The notes: generated by a model not told the origin, from the letters alone. DNA of 64,000 nt from Anaerotruncus sp. G3(2012) (GCF_000403395.2 NZ_KE159674.1:283655-347654), one strand, 5' to 3'; counted from the stretch's first letter, positions 1 through 9,489 are shown. Program-made: numbers and translations.

Positions 1-783
1 CAGGGTGCGTCAGTCTCCGATCTGTTCACCGCGGGAATCGAGGTTGGGGTGATTTCCGGTGTGGCACTGATTATCTACATCATGATCAAATCGAAAAAGT
101 GTGGGTACAAGGGACTGGACACCCGGCCCAGCGTTCAGGAAGTCTGGGTCGCCTTCAAAGACGCGATTCTGGCGCTTCTGATGCCGGTCATCATTCTGGG
201 CGGCATTTACGGTGGATTCTTTACCCCGACTGAGGCGGCTGCGGTTGCCTGTCTGTATGGATTTATTGTAGGATGCTTTGTCTATAAGCAGTTCCGCCTT
301 AGTGATGTCCCTGAGATCATCCTGGTTTCAGCGAAAAACACAGCTACAGTTATGTTCATTATCGCGACCTCTTCGCTATTCGGCTGGCAGATGACCATTT
401 TGCAGATTCCACAGTCGATCGCAACCGGGATTCTCTCGGTTACCACCAGCAAAATTTTGATCATCCTGATTATGCTGGTCTTTCTGGTGATCGTGGGTAC
501 CTTCATGGAAGGGAACGCTTATCTTGTAATCCTCGCTCCACTGCTGGCTCCGATTGCTACCGCATTAGGTTTGAGCCTGGTGCAGTTTGGTCTGGTCATG
601 GTGGTTTCGATCTGCGTGGGCACGATCACGCCTCCGCTAGGACTGAACATGTTCTGTATCTGTGGTATTTATGATGTAAAGATCGAGCAGGTCATAAAAA
701 ATATCATTCCATTTGTCCTAATTATGATCGGAGTTCTCATGCTGGTTGCGTTTGTGCCGGCGGCAAGTATGCTGTTTTTATGA
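1..783 (+). CDS. TRAP transporter large membrane subunit (DctM family), 5' end missing
   Basis: The frame is open from base 1, so the gene begins upstream of the window; 260 C-terminal residues are visible. The protein is almost wholly hydrophobic with repeated membrane spans. It carries the glycine/proline-rich stretches typical of DctM (GGIYGGFFTPTEAAAVA and VGTITPPLGLNMF). The DctM subunit forms the sodium-driven channel of TRAP importers for organic acids, working with a DctQ subunit and a periplasmic-type binding protein that should lie just upstream. The next gene, a dehydrogenase, follows after 21 bases, so they are probably one catabolic operon. Family assignment is secure; the substrate cannot be told. 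Confidence 0.9.
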   Translation, partial: QGASVSDLFTAGIEVGVISGVALIIYIMIKSKKCGYKGLDTRPSVQEVWVAFKDAILALLMPVIILGGIYGGFFTPTEAAAVACLYGFIVGCFVYKQFRLSDVPEIILVSAKNTATVMFIIATSSLFGWQMTILQIPQSIATGILSVTTSKILIILIMLVFLVIVGTFMEGNAYLVILAPLLAPIATALGLSLVQFGLVMVVSICVGTITPPLGLNMFCICGIYDVKIEQVIKNIIPFVLIMIGVLMLVAFVPAASMLFL

Positions 784-804
784 TCAAAGAAAGGAAGGAA
801 ATCT

Positions 805-1569
805 ATGGCATTTCATCTTGAAAATAAAGTGATCTTTATTTCCGGCGGGGCAGGGGATATTGGCAGCGCGATCGTCAAGGGCTTTGTAGACGAAAGCTGC
901 CGGATCATTCTCGGTGACCTGAATCTGGAAGCGGCAGAGAATCTGAAAGTACAGTTCCCGGAAGCGGATATTTTCCCTCTACAAACCGACATCACCAATG
1001 AAGATTCAATCGAGCAGGCGGTTAAAACGGTTGGGAAACTCTATGGACGGGTGGACGTACTGGTGAATGTTGCAGGGATTCTCTGCCGGAAATCGGTATT
1101 TGAGACCGAAAAGAGCGACTTTGAAAAATCAATGGCAGTAAATGTGATCGGAGCGTTCTTGCTGACCAAGGCGATGATCCCTCTGCTCAAGGAAAGCGAC
1201 AGTGGATCGATCATCAATATCAGCAGTCTGAACGGCTCTGCAGCGGCTGAAAACCGCATCGTCTACGGCGCGACCAAGGCGGCTCTGGATATGCTCTCCA
1301 AATCTTTTGCTTTGGAACTGGGAGAGTTCGGGATTACTGTGAACTCGATTGCACCTGGCGTCGTGGACAGCAAAATGTGTCGGGTGCGTCTGAATACCGA
1401 GGAAAAGGTGCAGTCATTCTGCCGGTATATCCCGCTCGGACGCCTCACAACGCCGGAAGATGTCGCTGGATGTACTCTTTTCCTGTCTTCTTCCTATGCA
1501 CGCGGCATCACTGGTGACGTAATGCTGGTCGATGGCGGCATCATTGCAAGGCAGGCGCTTCCCAGATAA
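805..1569 (+). CDS. short-chain dehydrogenase/reductase (SDR)
   Basis: A 254-residue classical SDR. The N-terminal nucleotide-binding loop GGAGDIG is at residues 14-20, an NVAG motif near 87, a catalytic serine near 141, and the YxxxK pair at Tyr154 and Lys158. The C-terminus ends in the usual GDVMLVDGG strand. Such enzymes use NAD(P)H to interconvert alcohols and ketones. The start is the ATG after AAGGAAGG. It follows a TRAP transporter subunit and precedes an acyltransferase, suggesting a role in breaking down the imported organic acid or sugar acid. The exact substrate is unknown. Confidence 0.9.
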   Translation: MAFHLENKVIFISGGAGDIGSAIVKGFVDESCRIILGDLNLEAAENLKVQFPEADIFPLQTDITNEDSIEQAVKTVGKLYGRVDVLVNVAGILCRKSVFETEKSDFEKSMAVNVIGAFLLTKAMIPLLKESDSGSIINISSLNGSAAAENRIVYGATKAALDMLSKSFALELGEFGITVNSIAPGVVDSKMCRVRLNTEEKVQSFCRYIPLGRLTTPEDVAGCTLFLSSSYARGITGDVMLVDGGIIARQALPR

Positions 1570-1597
1570 GGGCAGTGGTTGTTTGATGGGCTGAAAA

Positions 1598-1653
1598 AAG
1601 CGGCTCCCATATTTTCAACAGTCTCGAGGCGGAGATGCCGCGGGGAGCCGCTT
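1598..1653 (-). terminator. hairpin with U-run on the minus strand, without an obvious minus-strand gene
   Basis: Perfect 11-bp arms AAGCGGCTCCC (1598-1608) and GGGAGCCGCTT (1643-1653) enclose a 34-base loop. Read on the minus strand the stem is followed by a run of six T, as in an intrinsic terminator. On the plus strand it lacks a T-run. No minus-strand gene lies upstream of it. Confidence 0.4.
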
Positions 1654-1791
1654 ACAGCAGTTTGGTTCCAGCGTTGATAATCAGTAAACGTGCTCTGCAC
1701 ATCGATCAGTTTTTAACCTATGCTTCAAAATAATGGGTTATTTTCAATTATATTCTATGTTAAAATTTTTATATTACGGAGGGATAGAACG

Positions 1792-2301
1792 ATGGAAAAC
1801 GTAAATTCTGTCAAAAAACTGGCCTATGATCTCGCTTATTTTTATGAAAAGGAGTATGGCTGCTGCTCCCAGTGTGTCATAGGAGCAATCAAAAATACGA
1901 TTGGCAGCAGGATTTCGGACGATGTTTTCAAGTCCGCTACCGGGCTTGGTGCGGGGCTTGCAGGCGCTGGATATGCGTGCGGCGCACTTACCGGAGGGAT
2001 CATGGCGTTAAGTTGTTTTGTCGGACGTGACATCTCGGATTTCCCGGATCCGGAAGGAATCCGCTTTAAGACCTTCCAGCTTTCCCGCCGTCTGGTTGAC
2101 AGGTTTGAGGAAGAGTATGGGGAATGCGGCGGTGACTGTTCCGCAGTTCAGACTAAACTGATGGGCCGTTCCTACGACATTCTGAAAGGGGAGCGCGACG
2201 ACTTTATCAACGCCGGCGGACATGATGACATCTGTCCGAGTGTCTGCGGAAAGGCAGCGGAATGGGTGGTCGACATTCTGAACGAGGAGGGCCTAATCTA
2301 A
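1792..2301 (+). CDS. C_GCAxxG_C_C family protein (cysteine-motif, putative redox/metal protein)
   Basis: 169 residues from the ATG at 1792, which follows GGAGGG; an earlier in-frame ATG has no ribosome site. Visible features are an N-terminal CCSQC cluster (residues about 23-27), a glycine-rich segment GLGAGLAGAGYACGALTGG matching the family name motif, and later cysteines in GECGGDC and CPSVCG. Members of this family are often encoded beside redox enzymes and may bind metal or take part in electron transfer, but no reaction has been established. Its place between an SDR and a DRE-TIM enzyme suggests a supporting role in that pathway. Confidence 0.8.
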   Translation: MENVNSVKKLAYDLAYFYEKEYGCCSQCVIGAIKNTIGSRISDDVFKSATGLGAGLAGAGYACGALTGGIMALSCFVGRDISDFPDPEGIRFKTFQLSRRLVDRFEEEYGECGGDCSAVQTKLMGRSYDILKGERDDFINAGGHDDICPSVCGKAAEWVVDILNEEGLI

Positions 2302-2331
2302 AGAGCCGATGCGGAAAGGGGGAACTATAGA

Positions 2332-3555
2332 ATGAGTACAACACCATGGAAGAGCGAGAAATGGTTCACAAGTCCGTGGAATTTTGCGGACGAAGTAAAA
2401 GAAACCTACCACTTTAAAAAGAATATCAAACTTCATGACGTGTCCCTGCGGGATGGAGAACAGCAGGCTGGGCTGATCTTCAGCAAGGATGAGAAAATCG
2501 CTCTAGCCGAGAGGATGGCTGAAATCGGGCTACATAGGATTGAGGCAGGAATGCCGGCAGTATCCCCGGACGACGAGGAAGCCATTCGCCAGATCGTCAA
2601 AAGGAACCTCGGTCCGGAGATTTTCGCTTTTTGCAGGTGCGTTAAAGATGATGTAAAACGGGCCGCAGACCTGGGAGTAGACGGGATCGTCATTGAAATC
2701 CCGTCCAGCGACCATATGATCGAAAAAGCCTACCGCTGGGATTTGGAAAAAGCAATCCAGCTTTCGGTGGAAGCGACGGCATTTGCGAAGGAAAAGGGGC
2801 TTTATACCGTCTTTTTCCCGATCGACATGAGCCGGGCGGACATCAACTGGGCGATGAAACTGATTAAGCGGGTCGCGGACGAGGGGCACATGGATGCCCT
2901 TGCGATTGTGGACACATTTGGCGGCTTGAATCCCAATGCAATCCCATACCTGATCCGTACGGTCAAAAGCTATCTGGATAAACCGGTCGAGGTACATTTC
3001 CATGATGATTTCGGCCTTGGCAGTGCCAATACCATTATGGCGCTGGCTGCTGGGGCAGATGTGGCGCATACGACCATTTCGGCAATCGGGGAACGTGCGG
3101 GTAATACAGCCTATGAAGATGTAGCGCTCTCGCTCCTGACAATGTACGACGTCGATCTGGGACTGAAATACGACAAAATTTATGAACTTTCCAAACAGAT
3201 GCGGGCATTTTCCGGGATGCCGGTCCGCCCTAACAGGGGAATTGTTGGAGATGATATTATGGACATCGAGTCGGGGATTATCACCGGCTGGTATCAGAAT
3301 GTCAAGGCAACCGACCCATTGGAGCTGACCCCCTATCTGCCGGAACTGACCGGGCATCCGGACAACCGGATTCTGCTTGGCAAGGGGAGTGGCTTGCCAA
3401 CTGTCGAACACTACCTGGAAAAGCTGGGGATGGAAATTCCTGAAAAGTCGAAATGCATGGAGATACTGGATCACGTGAAATCCTTGGCGATCCAGCATCA
3501 TGGGCTTGTTTCGCAGGAGGAATTTTCGGAGATTGTCAAAAAGGTGCTGCAATAG
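2332..3555 (+). CDS. DRE-TIM metallolyase, 2-isopropylmalate/homocitrate synthase-like acyltransferase
   Basis: 407 residues. The DRE-TIM signature LRDGEQ is at residues 39-44, the metal-binding HFH at 222-224, and the GERAGN helix about 250. Enzymes of this superfamily condense acetyl-CoA with a 2-oxo acid, or cleave hydroxy-acyl compounds, in a divalent-metal TIM barrel. There is no LeuA-type regulatory domain of normal length; the roughly 110 C-terminal residues are helical. Being last in a TRAP-SDR operon rather than in a leucine operon suggests catabolic use or a specialised synthase. A strong terminator follows. Confidence 0.75.
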   Translation: MSTTPWKSEKWFTSPWNFADEVKETYHFKKNIKLHDVSLRDGEQQAGLIFSKDEKIALAERMAEIGLHRIEAGMPAVSPDDEEAIRQIVKRNLGPEIFAFCRCVKDDVKRAADLGVDGIVIEIPSSDHMIEKAYRWDLEKAIQLSVEATAFAKEKGLYTVFFPIDMSRADINWAMKLIKRVADEGHMDALAIVDTFGGLNPNAIPYLIRTVKSYLDKPVEVHFHDDFGLGSANTIMALAAGADVAHTTISAIGERAGNTAYEDVALSLLTMYDVDLGLKYDKIYELSKQMRAFSGMPVRPNRGIVGDDIMDIESGIITGWYQNVKATDPLELTPYLPELTGHPDNRILLGKGSGLPTVEHYLEKLGMEIPEKSKCMEILDHVKSLAIQHHGLVSQEEFSEIVKKVLQ

Positions 3556-3570
3556 TCCTGAAATGCACAC

Positions 3571-3608
3571 AGCCCCCTCTGCCGTTGGCAGAGGGGGCTT
3601 GCTTTTGA
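3571..3608 (+). terminator. intrinsic terminator after the TRAP/SDR/DRE-TIM operon
   Basis: A 13-bp perfect stem, AGCCCCCTCTGCC paired with its complement across a GTT loop, is followed by TGCTTTT. It separates this plus-strand operon from the convergent efflux pump gene. Confidence 0.85.
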
Positions 3609-3629
3609 CCGATTCAGTTTTGCGAATCG

Positions 3630-6600
3630 TTAGTTGAAGAGGGCGGTGTCCTCAATCGCGGGAGCCGATACCGGCGCGGGTGGGGGTAGGGTGTTGTTTA
3701 AGTTTCCTTTGTTTCTTCCTTCAAAGATGAGATAGAAGGTCGGCAGGAGCAGCAGGGTCAACAGAGTGGAGGCGCAGAGACCGCCGATGATAACAACTGC
3801 CATTCCGCGCATCATCTCTGCACCGTCGCCGATTCCGAGTGACATCGGCACCATGGAAAGGACGGTGGTCAGAGTGGTCATCAGGATCGGGCGCAGACGG
3901 GTACGGCCGGTATTGAGCAGAGCGGTCTGCATATCCATGCTGGACCGGTACTGGTTGGTGGTATCGACAAACAGGATGCCGTTGTTGACCACCGTTCCGA
4001 CTAGTGTCAGGAAGCCCATCAGAGAGGGCATGCTCAGGGTACTGTTGGTGAGATAGAGCAGGCCGAATGAGCCGATCAAGCTGAACGGGACACAGACCAT
4101 CACCATCAGAGAAAATTTGGGAGATTCAAACTGCATCGCCATAACCATGAACACAAGCAGCGCAGCGATTGCGATTGCCATGCCGAGTGCAGAGAATTCC
4201 TGCATCATCTGTTCATCCATCGAACCGGAAGCCAATGTCACACCGTTGGGCAGCTGCATTGCCTGCACCTGTGCGAGAATCTCGGCTTTGGCGGTATACT
4301 TCGCTGCTTCGGTCGGCTGCCCGGTAACTGTAACAATGTACTGGTTATTTTTGCGGGTGATACTTTGTGGGCTGTCCGAGAAATTGATTTCTGCAACATC
4401 GAGCAACGGGACCTGCTGTCCAGCCGCGTTAATCAGGATCAGCCCGGAAAGGTCACTGATTGTCTGAAACCGTCCACGCGGATATTCGACCCAGATTTCG
4501 TATTCCTGTCCATTCTGCGAGAGGGTAGTGACCTCACTGCCGCTAAGTACCTTATAGATCAGCGAACCAATCTGCGCAGGCTGGAATCCTTTGGATGCGG
4601 CCTTGAGCGGATCGATCTCGACCTTGGCTTGCGGGTTGCCTTTTGCGACAGTAGAAGTCACTCGGACGATCCCGCTATTTTGGTGCATCAGCGATTCGAT
4701 CTCGGCGGAAGTCGTTTTGAGCAGATCGTAATCGTTGCCCTGAAGGTTGACCTCTACGTCACCACCTCCGGCCATCGACCCCATAGAGCTACTGGACGAT
4801 TCTACATTGATCTCACAGTCCAGCATCTCCCTGGTTTCCTGTCTCCACTGTTCGACTACCTCGTTGGTGGACATCTCTCGGTCACCTTTCAGATAGGCGG
4901 TGAGGGTTGCCCCACCCGAACTGCCCATCATCATGCTTCCACCGCCGGTGCTGAGTGAGTATCGTTCCACGTCGGGATGATTTGCCGCAAGCTGTTCAAT
5001 ATCGGTCATAATTTCATCGACACGTCCGACCTGAAGCCCGGGACGCAGCTCGGCGCTGACCGCTATGGTTCCTTCATCGACAGACGGCATCATCTCAACG
5101 TGTATCAGAGGGATCAGAGCGAGCGAACCAACCAAAAGCAGAATGGAAACCAGAACCACCGTCTTTTTAAACGGAAGAATGTGACGAAGCAGGTTTCCAT
5201 AACCGACCTCGACCTTCCGTACAAACCGAGAGATAGGCGCTTCCCGCCGCTCGACCGGTTTAAACATCGAAAAGAAGAGCGGCACGAGGGTGAGCGCACA
5301 GATCAGGGAGGCGGTCAGAGAAAAGATAATTGTGAACCCGAGTTGTTTGAAGAGCTGGCCAGAAAGACCCTTCATTACACTGATCGGAAGGAACACAACA
5401 ACGGTGGTAATCGTTGAGGCAATGATGGACATTGCGACAAACCCGGCGCCCTCGATTGCACATTTTTTGAAATCCTGCCGTTCTGTACTGCTGCGCCGGA
5501 AGCAACTCTCGATTACAACAATCGAGCTGTCGACCATCATGCCGACACCAATGACCATACCGCCCAGTGAAACGACGTTGAGTGAGAATCCCATCAGCTT
5601 CATCAGGATGACAGTAACCAGTAGGGAAATCGGCATCGAGCTTCCGACAATCAGCGATGCTTTGATATCCCCAAAAAAGAGGAAGAGCACCAGCATTGAA
5701 AGGAGGACCCCGAGAATCAATGTGCTGAATACTGTCTTGACCGAATCGACAATCATGTCGCTGCTGTCATAGATCACGTCAAGGCGGACGCCGCTATCAG
5801 CGGCATTGAGCCGCCCCACCTCCCGCAGCACTGTCCGCGAGACGTCGAGTGTGCTCGCACTCTGCCGCTTGGTGATCGAAAGGCTGATATTGTCCACACC
5901 ATTGTATCGGCTGATGCTGTCCGCATCACGGGAGGTGCGGAATATCTGTGCAACATCCGAAAGATGAATCACACCGCCGCTGCGCAGGGGGATCGGGACG
6001 TCACGTAGAGATTCCACCGTCTTGTATTCGACAGCGGCCCGCACCGCGAGCGACTGGGTACCCATGTCCGCATCACCGGCAGGAATCGAAAAGTTGGCAG
6101 CGGAGAGGAGTGCGCTGATCGTGTCAATGTCGAGGCCATACTGACGCAGACGGTCCTCCATCAGCTGGATACTGATATATTCTTCCTGTCCACCCGCTAC
6201 ATCGACACTTGCAACACCCGAGAGTTTTTCAAATTCGGGGACAATGCTCTCGTTGATATAGTTGAGCAGGTTGATATCGCCGGTTGCACTCGCCGAAAGC
6301 ACGACACTGGGCATCCCGTTGACATCCATCTCCATAATGATCGGGTCAGATGCGTTGTCTGGCAGCAGGCCCTTGTATCGGTTGATCTTTTCCTGTAGGT
6401 CCATGTGCGCAATATCCATGTTGCTCCCATATTCCAGCTCAAGGATCACAAGGGAAACATTTTCCTGTGAGACCGACTGCACATTTTTCAGCCCGTTCAG
6501 TGTCGAGCAGGCGTCCTCGACCTTCTTGGAGACGAGCTCCTCCACGTCCTCCGGTCCTGCGCCTGGGTAGGTGGTCATAACCACGAACATCGGCATTTCA

Positions 6601-6719
6601 ATATCGGGGGTCATTTCAAGTGGGGTAGTTGCAATCGACATTGCGCCAAAGACCAGCAGCGCAAATACAATGATAATCATTGAAACCGGCCGCTTGATTG
6701 CAAGTTTTGTCAGATTCAT
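3630..6719 (-). CDS. RND-family efflux transporter (AcrB/HAE1-like)
   Basis: 1029 residues, the usual size for an RND pump, starting MNLTKLAIKRPVSM, typical of the first transmembrane helix. Two halves each carry a large extracellular loop and a group of transmembrane helices. The helix-4 proton-relay motif reads GMMVDSSIVVIES near residue 395: the first aspartate is kept and the second position is serine, as in many Firmicutes homologues. The pump exports drugs, lipids or surfactants with the membrane-fusion protein encoded just upstream, overlapping it by four bases. A divergent two-component system probably controls both. No outer-membrane channel gene is present, as expected for a Gram-positive. 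Confidence 0.93.
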   Translation of the reverse strand: MNLTKLAIKRPVSMIIIVFALLVFGAMSIATTPLEMTPDIEMPMFVVMTTYPGAGPEDVEELVSKKVEDACSTLNGLKNVQSVSQENVSLVILELEYGSNMDIAHMDLQEKINRYKGLLPDNASDPIIMEMDVNGMPSVVLSASATGDINLLNYINESIVPEFEKLSGVASVDVAGGQEEYISIQLMEDRLRQYGLDIDTISALLSAANFSIPAGDADMGTQSLAVRAAVEYKTVESLRDVPIPLRSGGVIHLSDVAQIFRTSRDADSISRYNGVDNISLSITKRQSASTLDVSRTVLREVGRLNAADSGVRLDVIYDSSDMIVDSVKTVFSTLILGVLLSMLVLFLFFGDIKASLIVGSSMPISLLVTVILMKLMGFSLNVVSLGGMVIGVGMMVDSSIVVIESCFRRSSTERQDFKKCAIEGAGFVAMSIIASTITTVVVFLPISVMKGLSGQLFKQLGFTIIFSLTASLICALTLVPLFFSMFKPVERREAPISRFVRKVEVGYGNLLRHILPFKKTVVLVSILLLVGSLALIPLIHVEMMPSVDEGTIAVSAELRPGLQVGRVDEIMTDIEQLAANHPDVERYSLSTGGGSMMMGSSGGATLTAYLKGDREMSTNEVVEQWRQETREMLDCEINVESSSSSMGSMAGGGDVEVNLQGNDYDLLKTTSAEIESLMHQNSGIVRVTSTVAKGNPQAKVEIDPLKAASKGFQPAQIGSLIYKVLSGSEVTTLSQNGQEYEIWVEYPRGRFQTISDLSGLILINAAGQQVPLLDVAEINFSDSPQSITRKNNQYIVTVTGQPTEAAKYTAKAEILAQVQAMQLPNGVTLASGSMDEQMMQEFSALGMAIAIAALLVFMVMAMQFESPKFSLMVMVCVPFSLIGSFGLLYLTNSTLSMPSLMGFLTLVGTVVNNGILFVDTTNQYRSSMDMQTALLNTGRTRLRPILMTTLTTVLSMVPMSLGIGDGAEMMRGMAVVIIGGLCASTLLTLLLLPTFYLIFEGRNKGNLNNTLPPPAPVSAPAIEDTALFN

Positions 6720-8440
6720 TTAGAGCCTCCCTGCATCACTTTCAACCCCGAAGCGTAACTCTGAGCGGCAGAGGAACTGCTCTTGGAGGATGAGGATTTA
6801 GAAGAGCTGTCGCCATCCATCCGGCGGACCGTCCGGTTCGGCTCGGTGGAGAGCTGCTCCTGTGGGACAGAGGAAGCCGCAGAAGAGATAGGTTCCGATT
6901 CGGAGGAAACAACATCCTCCGGAGTGGAGGCGGTTTCTTCCGCTTCGGAGCTTTCTCCGGAGCTGGCATCGGTATCCTTCTCGGCCGCGCCAACTGCCGC
7001 CGAAACCGCGACCACCGCATTTTCATCCCCCTGTACGACAACCTCCGCACCGTCCAACAGGCGGGGATGCCATGAGGTGATGACCCGATCATTTTCCGAG
7101 AGGCCCGAGAGAACTGCGATCTCGGTTTCGCTCGAAACACCGGTCTGAACCTCAGTCTTGACCGCTTTGCCGTTCCGGTAGAGATAAACATACGGTTGTT
7201 CAGCATCGTAGTAGAGGCAGTCGATCGGCAGGATGATGCTGTCGGTTGCCTTCTGGGTGGCGGCGTAGAGCTTGACTGTGGCGCCGGTATGTAGCTGAAT
7301 CTGTTCGCCGTCTATGCTCGCCTTAATATTGAACAGGCCGGTCTGTGCATCAACCGCAGTGGGAATTTCAGTGATGGTGCCGACAGTTGTCTGACCGCCT
7401 GCTTCAATCTCGATCTCCTCACCGATCGAAAGGTTTTGCATCACCGACTCGGAAACCCCAAATCGCACAGTCATGATGCTTTTGTTCGAGATCACATAGG
7501 AAGGCTGTCCGGAAGGGGCGGGGTTCTGTTCAGACACATTTTTCTGTTCGATGATCCCGGAGATCGGCGCGGTGACCCGGGTGTACTCGATCGACTTGGC
7601 CTGGATCTGAAGCTGTGCTTCTGAGACCGCTTCCGCATCCTCACGGGAGACGCCAGCAGTCAGGTCGTAGGCCTCCTTTGCGGCATTGTAGCTGTTTTTG
7701 GCGTTGCGGTAAGCGGTGCGTGCTGAGCGAAGCTGCGGATCATCGTCGTCCTCCAACTCGTCTACCCTATCACGCGCATAGACATACTGCTCATAGGCAG
7801 TGGTGCGGGCGTTTTCCTTCTGTACAAGAAGTCTGTCCCGATCGGCGTCCGCGCCGTAAGTCGCCTTCAGTTCTTCGGCGGACATTCCGGAAATCCGGTC
7901 AAGCTCGAGGTCGAGATTTTCCATCTCCTTCTCAAACTTCTCGACATTCCGCTGCTGCCGTTCGATCTCGTCCGCGACCCCGTCGTTGAGGTTTTTCAGG
8001 TTGTCGCGGGCGGTGTTGAGCGCGCTCTGGGCGGCGTTCAGGCTGGACTTCATCGTGACGAGCTGGGTGTCGTACCCACTGCCCAGCTGTGCATCTGCCG
8101 CGATGCGGGCCGCATTATACTGGAGCTGCGCCATCTCGGGATCAATCTCAAAAAGCAGCTGTCCTTTCTGCACTGGTTCCCCGATCTCGAAATAGGTGCG
8201 CAGGACGGTGCCGCTTGCCTTAGGGAACACCTGCACCGATTCCTCAGGCTGCACCGTACCGATAAAAGAGGTGGTCTGGGCAAGGCTGCCGCGGATAGGT
8301 TTGGCGACACTGACGTTGATTTCAGAAAGCTGCGCGGCAACAGGGGCGGTATCGTCGGGACCCATGCGGGACAGGAACCCGACAGCGGCAACGCCGCCAA
8401 CAACTGCGCAGCACAAAAGTACTCCGGTGATCTTTTTCAA
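6716..8440 (-). CDS. RND/HlyD-type membrane-fusion adaptor with a long Ser-rich tail
   Basis: 574 residues, longer than the roughly 400 of typical AcrA-like adaptors. It opens with one N-terminal membrane segment (residues about 5-23), then a barrel-sandwich half, a long coiled-coil hairpin (about 115-260, containing NLNDGVADEIERQQRN), the second lipoyl half (VTAPISGII) and beta-barrel domains. The last 110 residues are low-complexity, rich in Ser, Ala and Glu and finally SSSKSSSSKSSSS. The stop overlaps the start of the pump gene, so they are translationally coupled. The tail is unusual and may reach through the cell wall. Confidence 0.92.
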   Translation of the reverse strand: MKKITGVLLCCAVVGGVAAVGFLSRMGPDDTAPVAAQLSEINVSVAKPIRGSLAQTTSFIGTVQPEESVQVFPKASGTVLRTYFEIGEPVQKGQLLFEIDPEMAQLQYNAARIAADAQLGSGYDTQLVTMKSSLNAAQSALNTARDNLKNLNDGVADEIERQQRNVEKFEKEMENLDLELDRISGMSAEELKATYGADADRDRLLVQKENARTTAYEQYVYARDRVDELEDDDDPQLRSARTAYRNAKNSYNAAKEAYDLTAGVSREDAEAVSEAQLQIQAKSIEYTRVTAPISGIIEQKNVSEQNPAPSGQPSYVISNKSIMTVRFGVSESVMQNLSIGEEIEIEAGGQTTVGTITEIPTAVDAQTGLFNIKASIDGEQIQLHTGATVKLYAATQKATDSIILPIDCLYYDAEQPYVYLYRNGKAVKTEVQTGVSSETEIAVLSGLSENDRVITSWHPRLLDGAEVVVQGDENAVVAVSAAVGAAEKDTDASSGESSEAEETASTPEDVVSSESEPISSAASSVPQEQLSTEPNRTVRRMDGDSSSKSSSSKSSSSAAQSYASGLKVMQGGSK

Positions 8441-8480
8441 TGGGAGAACCTCCTATTTACTTATTGAGATATATTCAACA

Positions 8481-8510
8481 CACTTCAAAACGGGTATCCG
8501 TTTTGAAGTG
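8481..8510. repeat. perfect inverted repeat in the efflux/two-component divergent region
   Basis: CACTTCAAAACGG and its exact complement flank a four-base GTAT loop. No T-run follows on either strand, so it is not a standard terminator. It lies 40 bases upstream of the adaptor gene and next to a dispersed structured repeat. Confidence 0.6.
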
Positions 8511-8550
8511 GCAGGCAAAAGTCCGCCAGCACGCAAAGCGCGCCAGGTGA

Positions 8551-8640
8551 TGAAGCAGGGCTGCTTGCAACAGTCCTCTGCGGCGCTCCCGCCGCAGGCT
8601 TGAAAGAATCAGTTTGGTTCTTTTCAAACGCTTCCCTTAT
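8551..8640 (+). repeat. structured dispersed repeat, copy A
   Basis: About 90 bases closely resembling 48552-48641. Three hairpins can be drawn: AAGCAG/CTGCTT (8553-8566), CTGCGGC/GCCGCAG with a six-base loop (8578-8597), and TTGAAAGAA/TTCTTTTCAA (8600-8627). It ends in CGCTTCCCTTAT. The region carries no reading frame of note. It could be a small structured RNA or a miniature non-autonomous element; nothing shows which. The rest of the 8441-8811 gap is AT-rich and should hold the divergent promoters. Confidence 0.65.
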
Positions 8641-8811
8641 AATTCTGATATAGTTTACAGCCGGATTATGAACCAAGTATGGACTGTGCAACCATTTGTG
8701 TGAAAAATCTGTGAACGAGGTGTTATATTTGTGTTTTTGAGAAAACCCCTATCATTCTATCATATTTTCTGGTAGGATGGTAGCAGGAATTTTTGAAAAA
8801 GGAGGAATCGT

Positions 8812-9489
8812 ATGGCGGTAATTTTGGTCGTGGATGACAACCAGAAAATTCGCAGGCTGATCGATATTTATCTGCGCCGGGAAGGGTTTTCCACCCTGCT
8901 TGCCGAAACCGGGGATCAGGCTCTGCACTTGCTGGGGGAGCAGGCGGTCGACCTGATGATCGTTGACATCATGATGCCGGGGATGGACGGTTATGCGCTG
9001 GTTCGGCAGCTCCGGGAAAATCGGATGGAGATACCGGTACTGATGGCGACCGCCAAAACCGAGTTCGTGGACAAAAAAGAAGGGTTTGAGGCGGGCGCAG
9101 ACGATTATATGACCAAACCGGTTGATCTGGAAGAACTGGTTCTGCGGGTGCGGGCGCTGCTCCGACGCAGCCGGATTTACAGCGAGAATCAAATACGGAT
9201 CGGCGAGGTGACACTCGATTATAATACGCTCGAGGTCCGGCTCCCGGGGGAGACAGTCGTGCTTCCGCAAAAGGAATTTTACCTGCTTTACAAGTTGTTC
9301 TCCTATCCCAACCGGATTTTTACCCGCCAGGAGCTGATGGATGAAATCTGGGGATTTGACAGTGAAACCAGCCCCCGTACCGTAGACGTGCACATCAAGC
9401 GGCTGCGGGAGCGGTTCGAGCAGGTACCGGATCTGGAGATTTCCACCATTCGGGGCCTTGGCTATAAAGGGGTGCAGAAGGGTACATGA
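8812..9489 (+). CDS. OmpR/PhoB-type response regulator
   Basis: 225 residues. The receiver domain has acidic residues Asp8-Asp9, phosphoacceptor Asp52 in VDIMMPGMDG, and Lys102 in YMTKP. The winged-helix DNA-binding domain (about 130-225) ends in TSPRTVDVHIKRLRERF and STIRGLGYKG. It starts at an ATG after AAGGAGG. The stop overlaps the start of the sensor kinase gene. Being divergent from the RND pump operon, it most likely controls that pump; the gap between them contains the promoters. Confidence 0.95.
   Translation: MAVILVVDDNQKIRRLIDIYLRREGFSTLLAETGDQALHLLGEQAVDLMIVDIMMPGMDGYALVRQLRENRMEIPVLMATAKTEFVDKKEGFEAGADDYMTKPVDLEELVLRVRALLRRSRIYSENQIRIGEVTLDYNTLEVRLPGETVVLPQKEFYLLYKLFSYPNRIFTRQELMDEIWGFDSETSPRTVDVHIKRLRERFEQVPDLEISTIRGLGYKGVQKGT

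Noticed and set aside
2530..3570. 346-codon open frame on the minus strand opposite the DRE-TIM gene
   Set aside because: It mirrors a strongly supported gene and has no recognisable motifs; a codon-bias shadow.
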